From Paraprevotella xylaniphila YIT 11841 (GTDB lineage Bacteria > Bacteroidota > Bacteroidia > Bacteroidales > Bacteroidaceae): a stretch of DNA of 41,141 nucleotides. A model generated the notes under the pieces. It was not told the DNA's origin. It saw nothing but the letters and a program-made list of their open reading frames with translations, and searched no databases. The stretch is taken from the NCBI RefSeq assembly GCF_000205165.1, contig NZ_GL883819.1:1-41141 (forward strand), written 5' to 3'. Position 1 is the first letter of the stretch, and the number at the start of each line of letters is the position of its first letter. Position numbers and translations under genes: made by a program. This document shows positions 24,414 to 31,226 of this stretch, in pieces.

Positions 24414-25762
24414 ACGCGTCCCTCCTTTCTTGTTTTCTCGGGGATGCTGTGTCGTAGCCTTCCTCTGTCGGCCCAATATCCGTCGGATAGTTTGCCTTTT
24501 ATGTGAAAATAGGTTTCCACGGGATCTTCTTCTTTGGATTCTTTATTTTTCTTCTTACGTCTTTTTTCTTTCCGGCTTGCTTTCTTCTTGTCGCCAGTGT
24601 CTTCGGGCGTGTCGGCTTTGGCGCTTCCGGATGGTGTTTCGGAGGTGCCGTTGCCCGTTGTGGCTTGGGGGGCAGCCGTCACTTGCTCTTCCCCTTCCGT
24701 TTTCTTTCCTTTCCTCTTACGGCGGGACTTGCCCTTCTCCCCGGCCTCTGCTTTGGCCTTCTCCTTAGCCACATCTTTTAGTGAGTCGTTCAGCTCCAGT
24801 GTGCGGCGGAGCGAGTCGCGTGAGAGTTTCTCAGCTTCTGCTTCCTTGCGGCGCACCTTGTACATGGAGTCACGGATTTCCCAGTTGCGTTGCCGTACGC
24901 GTACACGTTCGTTGAATTTTTCTTTTTGCCGGGTATCCCATTCGTCGTAACGTTCGGCTCCCCCCTGTACTTTCTTTCCGATAGAGCGGAAGCGAAAGAC
25001 GAATGAAAGATGTACGTCCTGTACCACCGGAAAAGGTACGATATGCCGTCCTTTCGAGCCTTGGTAAGTGTAGCATCCGTATTCTTCGTCATAGCCGAAC
25101 TTGTCGTATGCCGTCATCTTGGCACCGACGGCCAAACCCAGATCCAAGTCTACGCTTCGACCATCCTTGAAAGGATAAAGGGGAACGCTCCACCCTCCGG
25201 TGAAGCCGAAGTTATAACTGTCGCCCTGTTTTCCCTTCCTTCCTAAGCTGAAAGTGTATTTTTCATACCCGACGTATAGACCTACATAATAGGCGCGCCA
25301 ATTTCGGGGATTTGTGAATGTACGTCCGGAGAGCACATTGCGTCTGAAGCGTCTGAAGCCCCAAAGAGGTAAGGAAATGGTGGTGTCTCGGTTTTCTTTC
25401 GTGTAGCGTTCCATAGCCCCTCTGATCGAGCCACCCGTACGCCAATACTTCCGGAATTCCACATTTCCTGCTGCTACGTTGTACACGATGCGCGGCTGTA
25501 TGGAATGGTGGGTATTCCAATTATATTTGCCGTTCATAAGTATGGAGAAACGGGTCTTTTCATTGCCTGCCAAGTCAAACTCCACCCCGAGGTTCGGAGT
25601 GGCTACTACCCAATCCACGGCGTTGGTCATGATGGACCAACGTTTAAGGAAGGGCACGGTATCGTGTTTTACGTCCTTTGTTCCGGATAAGGATTGCCCG
25701 TAAAGAATAGCGGGTGTCAAGCAAACCCACATCAAGAGTGTCCTAATGATCAACTTTTGCAT
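24410..25762 (-). CDS. DUF3575 family protein with long charged C-terminal extension; first gene of fimbrillin operon
   Basis: A 450-residue exported protein (signal peptide LIIRTLLMWVCLTPAILYGQ). The N-terminal ~260 residues have the DUF3575 pattern: MTNAVDWVVATPNLGVEFDL, FSILMNGKYNWN, AAGNVEFRKYWRTGG, GDSYNFGFTGGWSVPLYPFK and a final VQDVHLSFVFRFRSIG strand. Residues about 265-450 are a highly charged region with coiled-coil-like runs (RQRNWEIRDSMYKVRRKEAE), Lys/Arg clusters (KGKSRRKRKGKK, ASRKEKRRKKKNKE) and a short terminal segment PVETYFHIKGKLSDGYWADR. No such tail exists in the shorter paralogue at 18542. It is the promoter-proximal gene, 54 bp from the left inverted repeat, and overlaps the DUF5119 gene by ATGA. 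Confidence 0.84.
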   Translation of the reverse strand: MQKLIIRTLLMWVCLTPAILYGQSLSGTKDVKHDTVPFLKRWSIMTNAVDWVVATPNLGVEFDLAGNEKTRFSILMNGKYNWNTHHSIQPRIVYNVAAGNVEFRKYWRTGGSIRGAMERYTKENRDTTISLPLWGFRRFRRNVLSGRTFTNPRNWRAYYVGLYVGYEKYTFSLGRKGKQGDSYNFGFTGGWSVPLYPFKDGRSVDLDLGLAVGAKMTAYDKFGYDEEYGCYTYQGSKGRHIVPFPVVQDVHLSFVFRFRSIGKKVQGGAERYDEWDTRQKEKFNERVRVRQRNWEIRDSMYKVRRKEAEAEKLSRDSLRRTLELNDSLKDVAKEKAKAEAGEKGKSRRKRKGKKTEGEEQVTAAPQATTGNGTSETPSGSAKADTPEDTGDKKKASRKEKRRKKKNKESKEEDPVETYFHIKGKLSDGYWADRGRLRHSIPEKTRKEGRV

Positions 25763-25816
25763 TCAAACAATATCGTACAATTCGGTTTTCAATACTTTTT
25801 TAGCATTTTACAAGTC

Positions 25817-25836
25817 TATCTCTTACTAAGAGAGCG
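25817..25836 (+). repeat. Left inverted repeat of the invertible promoter segment
   Basis: TATCTCTTACTAAGAGAGCG, an exact reverse complement of the 20 bp at 25990-26009. Its core, CTCTTA-C-TAAGAG (25820-25832), is itself a perfect dyad around a single central base, the form expected for a site-specific recombinase crossover site. Confidence 0.88.
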
Positions 25837-25945
25837 TACAGGCCGCGTAACTCATTATGTTACAGCTATTATTATGGAAAATATTTCGCAAAAGGTTTGC
25901 GTATTTTGTTATTTGTTTTAGGGGGGTAAATTTTAACAAAATAAA

Positions 25946-25977
25946 TTTCTTCATTTGCTTTCTTTTACCTACTTTAG
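25946..25977 (+). promoter_or_regulatory. Promoter-like element inside the invertible segment, facing away from the operon
   Basis: TTTC (25946-25949), 20 nt, then TACTTTAG (25970-25977): each box differs from the Bacteroidota consensus (TTTG; TAnnTTTG) by one base and the spacing is ideal. Predicted start near 25984, just inside the right repeat. No match of equal quality was found on the minus strand of the segment. Confidence 0.5.
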
Positions 25978-25989
25978 CGGTCGATTAGT

Positions 25990-26009
25990 CGCTCTCTTAG
26001 TAAGAGATA
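25990..26009 (-). repeat. Right inverted repeat of the invertible promoter segment
   Basis: CGCTCTCTTAGTAAGAGATA on the plus strand, the exact reverse complement of the left repeat. Identity stops sharply on the inner side; on the outer side one mismatch is followed by a further matching base. The core CTCTTA-G-TAAGAG occupies 25994-26006. Confidence 0.88.
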
Positions 26010-26279
26010 AACCGGATACATATATTTTTAACCGGTGTTGTCATGACAACTTGTGGAAGGGGAATATCAGACTTTTGTTGTCAGCAAAGTTATATCGGAA
26101 TTACGTTAATTTAAATCAAACGTTTTTTTGCGGTGTTTTGATATGGGCGTAAAAACTTTGTGGGAACATCCCCTACACAGGGATTTCACAAAAATATCCT
26201 TCATCTTTCAGGTTGTATGGTAATTCTCTCATAATATTGATGTTACAATCTGAAGGATGTTTCAGATATCTTTCAGCCA

Positions 26280-26367
26280 TGATTCATTTCAACCGGCTCA
26301 GATTGATGAACCGTTTGGCGCAGACTGAAAAATCGTTCGGCTGATACTGAAAAATCGTTCGGCGCAG
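26280..26367. repeat. Tandem 22-bp repeats (about four units, two near-identical)
   Basis: Units at 26324-26345 and 26346-26367 share ACTGAAAAATCGTTCGGC and differ only in the last bases. A diverged unit lies at 26302-26323 (ending CGTTTGGCGCAG) and a weaker one at 26280-26301 (ending CCGGCTCAG). The spacing is about two helical turns. No coding potential; function unknown. Confidence 0.7.
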
Positions 26368-26523
26368 AACTTTTTATTGCTCTCTGCCATGAAATGGAAC
26401 TGAAAGATGGCCTATCTCTCCTTCATTTCATAATACATTTCGTGACAAGTAGTTGGTGTACGGCCTGAAGGATGAAGGGGTTTTTCTGAAAAACTCTTGG
26501 AAGGGGAAACATGTAATCAGTAA

Positions 26524-26557
26524 AATGGGAGGAAACGTGTTCCGTTTTCCTCCCATT
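26524..26557 (-). terminator. Terminator of the M16 peptidase gene
   Basis: Stem AATGGGAGGAAAC/GTTTTCCTCCCATT (26524-26536 with 26544-26557) begins 5 bp beyond the stop codon of the minus-strand M16 gene and is followed on that strand by a short T stretch. Confidence 0.75.
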
Positions 26558-26562
26558 CTTGT

Positions 26563-29382
26563 TTATTTCTGCTGCGGTGAGAATATCAGGTCAATGATAT
26601 CTGCTTCCTTGAAGAACTTCTTGGCAAACTTCTGCACGTCCTTCGGTTGGATGGAAGCCACGAGGGTTTCCATGTTTTTCGGGTCGTTCAGGTTCACTCC
26701 TGTCTTATAATATGTAACCAAGGTGGTCAGCCAATAAGCATTGTGCTGTTTGCTTTGTTCAGCCTCTTTCAGCGTGTTCTTGACCACTTTGCTGAGTTCT
26801 TCTTCCGTAACCCCCTCACGGATGATATTGTCCACTTCCTTATAAAGCAAGGGTTTCAATTCATTCGCCTTTTCAGGGTCACATTCGAAGGTCATATACA
26901 TATTATAATTGTTGTATGGTTCGCGTGAGGCTGAGCCGCTTACCCCTACGCCGTAGGTTCCGCCTTGTTCTTCGCGGATGGTCTTGGTATAGCGGTTGGT
27001 GAGGATATTGCCCAGTATGTTGATGGTATAAGCCTCTTTCAAGGTGTACTTCATTTCCCTGTTGAACAGGACTATGACTGTGGACTTCGGAACCTCCAAC
27101 GGAATTTCTATGTTCTTTTCCACTTTGCCTTTCGGTGCCCTGACCTGACGGTCCACCCACTTCTCATTCCGGTAGAGGGAAGGGAGGGAACCTATGTATT
27201 TCTGGGCCATGACCCGCGCCGTGTCTTTGTCCACGTTCCCGACGATGAAGAAAGTAAAATCGCTGGCGTCGCAGATACGGTCACGGTAAGCCTTTTCAAT
27301 ACGGTCGAGCGTCAACCGGTCTACGTATGCGTCGTTGAACAATTGTACGCGCGGATTGTAGTTGGCAGAAATCAATGAGAGAGAATCACGCATGATGGTC
27401 TGCGGTTGCCCGGCAATCTGCTTGGCATAGATATGGTTGCGTTCGATGATGACTTTATGTGCCAGAGTATCGAAGCGAGGTTCCATGAAACGGAGGTACA
27501 TCAGTTGCATCATCGTTTCGAAGTCTTTGGGCGTAGAGCTTCCGTTGACGTTCTCATACAATCCGCTGATAGAGACCTCACACCCGGCCTTTTTACCAGT
27601 CAGCAGCTTGCCCAATGCGATTTCGTCGTAGGTACCCAAACCGTAGTTCGAAGCAAATTGTCCGGCATTGGATGCCGCAGGGAGGAAATTGATATCCGTA
27701 TATAAAGAAGAACCACCGGGACTGTAAGCGGCTAAGGCCACTTCGTCTTTTTCATAATCGGCCTTGCGGTAGATTACTTTTGCCCCGTTGCTTAAAGTCC
27801 ATTCTTCGGCTTGGAATTGTGGCAGTTCCTTCACTTTTGTGATTGTTCCGGCTGTGGGCTCTTTTTCGATGAGGTTGCCTTTTACGCTATTGTCTTCGTA
27901 TGCAGTTACTTCCTTTCCTTCCATTTCGGCAAGGATGTCCCGGGCCTCTTGTTCCGTCAGGTGTGTGACGCCTTCGCTCGGGCCGCTGATGACGATGGTA
28001 CGGTTATTCGCTTTCCACCATCTGCGGGCTTGTTGGGATACCTCCTCAGCCGTGATGGTCGGAAGGATTTCCTTGACAGCTTCGGCGTAGTCCCCAATAT
28101 CAATAATGGCTTCGTTGGTCAAGAAGTGGGATTGCATTTCCTCAGCATAAGCATCGTTGGAAGTTTTGTCCTTGTCTTTCACCATAGATTCAAGGCTTGT
28201 CAGCATATTGGCTTTTGCGCGGTTCAGTTCGTCTTCGGTAAAGCCATGTTGGAATATCCGTTCGTGTTCCTCTAAGGCCCCGATGAGGGCTTCTTTTTCC
28301 TGGTTCGGTTTAGCTGTCGCACTCACGGAGTAACCATAATATCCCCTTGCCATGCCGAAAAAGCCGACCGAAGCTTTTACGTAAGGGGCTTGTCCGCGTT
28401 GAATAATCTCTCCGATACGTTCACCCACCATACTGTTGTAAAAGCCGATCATCAAACCGTTTTTCACGTCCTGATACGTGGCATATCCCTTGCCGTCGTA
28501 TTCTTTGTCGCGGAAGATGCGGATAACTTGTACGTTGGATGAAGTAGCTTCCTTGTCGGTGGCCAGGCAGAAATAAGTTTCGTCATGGGACGGGATTTCA
28601 AAAAATGGGCGCGGTTCCGGATTAGGGATAACGGGAATGGACGAAAAGACTTTCTTTATCTTTCCCTCCATATTCTTGATGTCGAAATCTCCTACAATGG
28701 CAATGGCTTCCAAGTCCGTGCGGTACCATTTGTGGTAAAAGTCGCGCAGGGTTTCGGGCTTGAATGTCCGGATGACATCCAAATTGCCGATGACATCACG
28801 CTCGGCATATTTCGAGCCTTTGTAGAGTATAGGTCTTTTCTGGTTATAGATGCGGGTTGCGCTGGTATTGCGTGTACGCCACTCCTCTGTGATGACCCCG
28901 CGTTCCTCGTCGATGTCTTTCGGGTCGAGGGTCAGGTAATAAGACCAATCGTGAAGGATGAGCAGGCACGTGTCCGTCAGGCTTTCGTCTGCCATCGGCA
29001 CATCACTGATGTTGTACACCGTTTCGTTCTGCGTGGTGTAGGCATTCAGGTTTCCACCGAAGGAGATACCGTGGCGTTCGAGTGTGGAAATCATGCTGTT
29101 GCCCGGGAAGTTCTTACTGCCGTTAAAGGCCATGTGTTCCAAGAAGTGGGCTAAGCCGTCTTGATCGTCATTCTCCAGTAAGGCGCCTGCATTGCGGATG
29201 ATGAAGAAACTGGCCCGGTCTTTAGGTTCTTCGTTATGCCGGAGATAATAAGTGATACCGTTCGGTAGCTTGCCGATCAGGACATTCGGGTCTGCCGGAA
29301 GTTTCTTGTTCCAGTCGATGGGTTGTGCATACCCTATCAGGCTGAGAAACAGGAATGACAGCAATAGAATTTTTTGTTTCAT
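26563..29382 (-). CDS. M16 family zinc metallopeptidase (pitrilysin/insulinase-like, exported)
   Basis: A 939-residue peptidase with signal peptide MKQKILLLSFLFLSLIGYAQ. The inverted zinc motif HFLEH (His79, Glu82, His83) within DGLAHFLEHMAFNGSKNFPG and the distal glutamate region DEERGVITEEWRTRN show an active N-terminal M16 domain. M16C-like linker and a second, inactive M16 module follow (from AEEWTLSNGAKVIYRKADYE near residue 515), with the C-terminal substrate-binding EEQGGTYGVGVSGSASREPY typical of the family. The two-module length is normal. It should degrade peptides in the periplasm. It starts 41 bp after the acyl-CoA synthetase gene with only a weak hairpin between, so cotranscription is possible, and a terminator follows. 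Confidence 0.95.
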   Translation of the reverse strand: MKQKILLLSFLFLSLIGYAQPIDWNKKLPADPNVLIGKLPNGITYYLRHNEEPKDRASFFIIRNAGALLENDDQDGLAHFLEHMAFNGSKNFPGNSMISTLERHGISFGGNLNAYTTQNETVYNISDVPMADESLTDTCLLILHDWSYYLTLDPKDIDEERGVITEEWRTRNTSATRIYNQKRPILYKGSKYAERDVIGNLDVIRTFKPETLRDFYHKWYRTDLEAIAIVGDFDIKNMEGKIKKVFSSIPVIPNPEPRPFFEIPSHDETYFCLATDKEATSSNVQVIRIFRDKEYDGKGYATYQDVKNGLMIGFYNSMVGERIGEIIQRGQAPYVKASVGFFGMARGYYGYSVSATAKPNQEKEALIGALEEHERIFQHGFTEDELNRAKANMLTSLESMVKDKDKTSNDAYAEEMQSHFLTNEAIIDIGDYAEAVKEILPTITAEEVSQQARRWWKANNRTIVISGPSEGVTHLTEQEARDILAEMEGKEVTAYEDNSVKGNLIEKEPTAGTITKVKELPQFQAEEWTLSNGAKVIYRKADYEKDEVALAAYSPGGSSLYTDINFLPAASNAGQFASNYGLGTYDEIALGKLLTGKKAGCEVSISGLYENVNGSSTPKDFETMMQLMYLRFMEPRFDTLAHKVIIERNHIYAKQIAGQPQTIMRDSLSLISANYNPRVQLFNDAYVDRLTLDRIEKAYRDRICDASDFTFFIVGNVDKDTARVMAQKYIGSLPSLYRNEKWVDRQVRAPKGKVEKNIEIPLEVPKSTVIVLFNREMKYTLKEAYTINILGNILTNRYTKTIREEQGGTYGVGVSGSASREPYNNYNMYMTFECDPEKANELKPLLYKEVDNIIREGVTEEELSKVVKNTLKEAEQSKQHNAYWLTTLVTYYKTGVNLNDPKNMETLVASIQPKDVQKFAKKFFKEADIIDLIFSPQQK

Positions 29383-29423
29383 AATTTAAAAGTATAAAAT
29401 CAGACTGTATGAGCAGCCTGTGA

Positions 29424-31085
29424 TTAAGATTTCTGATTGTCTTTGTTGCGGATTTCCACTCTTCGGATTTTTCCGCTGATGGTTTTGGGCAGTTCGTCTA
29501 CAAACTCGATGACTCTCGGGTATTTATAAGGTGCAGTGACTTGTTTGACATGGTTTTGCAGAGTCTTGACCAAATGCTCTTTATCTACATCTTTGTAGTC
29601 TTTTGCCAGTACGATGGTAGCTTTTACGATTTGTCCGCGAATCTCGTCGGGTACGCCTGTGATGGCGCATTCCACTACGGCAGGATGTGTCATCAATGCG
29701 CTCTCCACTTCGAAGGGACCGATGCGGTAGCCGGAACTTTTGATGACGTCGTCCACCCGTCCTACAAACCAGAAATAACCGTCTTCATCTTTCCAGGCCA
29801 CATCGCCTGTATAATATATGCCGTCATGCCAGACTTCACGGGTGAGGCCTGGGTTACGGTAGTATTCCTTGAACAATCCCAATGGTTTGCCATGGGTGGT
29901 GCGGATGACTATTTGTCCCTGTTCGCCCGGTGCAGCCGATGTTCCGTCTGTTTTGAGTAAATCTACTACGTATTCCGGATTAGGTACTCCCATGGAACCG
30001 GGTTTAGGAGCCATCCATGGGAATGTGGCGATAGTCAAAGTCGTCTCTGTCTGTCCGAAGCCTTCCATCAGTTTGATACCGGTCAGTTTGCGGAATGTTT
30101 CGTACACGGCCGGGTTCAGCGCCTCGCCTGCAATCGTGCAATAATGCAGGGAAGAAAGGTCGTAATGCGTCAGGTCCTCCCGAATCAGGAAGCGGAAGAC
30201 CGTGGGGGGGGCACAGAGCGATGTGATATGGTAATCTTGTATCATTTGCAGGATGTCGGCCGGATGGAACTTTTCATGGTCGTATACAAAAACCGTGGCT
30301 CCGGCAATCCATTGGCCGTACAGTTTTCCCCATACGGCTTTTCCCCATCCCGTGTCGGCCACGGTCAGATGCAGGCTGTTTTCGTGCAGGTTATGCCAAT
30401 AACATCCGGTTGCGATATGCCCGAGCGGATAAGTGAAATCATGAGCCACCATCTTCGGTTCGCCGGTAGTTCCCGAAGTGAAATACATCAGGGATATGTC
30501 ATCGTTCCGATTGGGATGTTCCGGTTTGACAAACGGTGCGGCTCCTAAAACGCCTTTTTGAAAGTCTTCAAAACCATGGGGCACGATTGGTCCGGCTGAA
30601 ACGAGATGTTTGACGGAAGGTGAATAGGGGAGAGCGTCTTTGACGTGGTTCAAGATGACCTCTTCGCCGGCACAGACAATCATTTTGATGTCGGCGGCAT
30701 TGTTACGGTAGATAATGTCTTTTCCGGTCAGCAGATGGGTGGCCGGAATGGCTACGGCTCCGATCTTGTGCAAGGCGATGATGGAGAACCAAAATTCATA
30801 CCGGCGTTTCAATATAAGCATGACCATGTCCCCGTGTCCGATGCCTAACGATTGGAAATAAGAAGCCGTACGGTCTGTGTAGTCTTTCAGTTCGGAGAAA
30901 GTGAAGTCATGGTGTACACCATGGTCGTTCGTCCAACATAAGGCTATCTTGTCCGGGGCTTCTGCGGCCCATGCATCTACTACATCGTATCCGAAATTGA
31001 AGTTCTCCGGTACCTTTACATGGAAATTTTGGATGAAGTCGTCTTGCGACGTGAACGTCGTTTGACTTAAAAATCTCTCCAGCAT
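29424..31085 (-). CDS. AMP-binding acyl-CoA synthetase (medium-chain/ACSM-like)
   Basis: A 553-residue ANL-superfamily enzyme that adenylates a carboxylic acid and transfers it to CoA. Motifs in order: N-terminal FNFGYDVVDAWAAEAPDKIA, the P-loop-like YFTSGTTGEPKM (about 201-212), AGEALNPAVYETFRKLTGIK, LMEGFGQTETTLTIATFPWM, the hinge YYTGDVAWKDEDGYFWFVGR, and the C-terminal catalytic lysine in LPKTISGKIRRVEI. The ACSM-type N-terminus points to butyrate or medium-chain or aromatic acids, but substrate cannot be read from sequence. A -7 element at 31135-31142 supplies a promoter. It is followed by the M16 peptidase gene. Confidence 0.92.
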   Translation of the reverse strand: MLERFLSQTTFTSQDDFIQNFHVKVPENFNFGYDVVDAWAAEAPDKIALCWTNDHGVHHDFTFSELKDYTDRTASYFQSLGIGHGDMVMLILKRRYEFWFSIIALHKIGAVAIPATHLLTGKDIIYRNNAADIKMIVCAGEEVILNHVKDALPYSPSVKHLVSAGPIVPHGFEDFQKGVLGAAPFVKPEHPNRNDDISLMYFTSGTTGEPKMVAHDFTYPLGHIATGCYWHNLHENSLHLTVADTGWGKAVWGKLYGQWIAGATVFVYDHEKFHPADILQMIQDYHITSLCAPPTVFRFLIREDLTHYDLSSLHYCTIAGEALNPAVYETFRKLTGIKLMEGFGQTETTLTIATFPWMAPKPGSMGVPNPEYVVDLLKTDGTSAAPGEQGQIVIRTTHGKPLGLFKEYYRNPGLTREVWHDGIYYTGDVAWKDEDGYFWFVGRVDDVIKSSGYRIGPFEVESALMTHPAVVECAITGVPDEIRGQIVKATIVLAKDYKDVDKEHLVKTLQNHVKQVTAPYKYPRVIEFVDELPKTISGKIRRVEIRNKDNQKS

Positions 31086-31134
31086 AATCTTTTTCTTAAA
31101 GTCTAAAAAGTCGCAATATGTACTTAATTGGGTA

Positions 31135-31142
31135 CAAAGGTA
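31135..31142 (-). promoter_or_regulatory. -7 promoter element for the acyl-CoA synthetase gene
   Basis: Minus-strand TACCTTTG, identical to the SRP RNA -7 box, 49 bp before the start codon. No good -33 TTTG at 19-21 nt spacing was found. Confidence 0.45.
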
Positions 31143-31183
31143 ATAAATAATGGCCTATTTAGTCCTTGTCCCGTTGGAAAAAT

Positions 31184-31213
31184 AATATGCGAATCCGCTT
31201 TGCAGTGCATATT
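31184..31213 (-). terminator. Probable terminator after mutS2
   Basis: Minus-strand stem AATATGC (31213-31207) with GCATATT (31190-31184) followed by ATTTTTCC, 14 bp beyond the mutS2 stop. The loop is 16 nt, so the hairpin is only moderately strong. Confidence 0.5.
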
Positions 31214-31226
31214 TGCCGCCCTGAAG

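Larger units (their letters stand above)
25817..26009. other. Predicted invertible DNA segment (phase-variable promoter switch)
   Basis: Two exact 20-bp inverted repeats enclose 153 bp with no gene, 54 bp upstream of the first gene of the fimbrillin operon. The AT-rich interior has one promoter-like element near its right end, directed outward to the right, that is, away from the operon. Inversion would place it at the left end facing the operon with a leader of about 80 nt. This matches the arrangement of invertible promoters that control capsules and surface proteins in Bacteroides. As written, the switch would be OFF. No recombinase gene is in the window, so it would act in trans. Confidence 0.78.
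25763..26562. other. 800-bp AT-rich intergenic region holding the invertible segment, tandem repeats and a terminator
   Basis: From left to right: a 54-bp leader for the fimbrillin operon (25763-25816), the invertible segment (25817-26009), an AT-rich stretch with no motif I can name (26010-26279), tandem 22-bp repeats (26280-26367), a stretch with no clear feature (26368-26520), and the terminator of the M16 peptidase gene (26524-26557). The short open frame at 25955-26152 crosses an inverted repeat and does not look coding. Confidence 0.75.

Noticed and set aside
25837-25989. A minus-strand promoter in the invertible segment that would make the operon ON now
   Set aside because: Minus-strand candidates such as TATTTTCC lack a proper -33 box at 19-21 nt and are weaker than the plus-strand element, though this cannot be excluded without mapping.
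25955-26152. 65-codon plus-strand frame across the right inverted repeat
   Set aside because: It spans a predicted recombination site and AT-rich non-coding DNA, and its sequence has no recognisable signal or domain.
26280-26367. CRISPR array
   Set aside because: The 22-bp units are directly adjacent with no spacers, and no cas genes are present.
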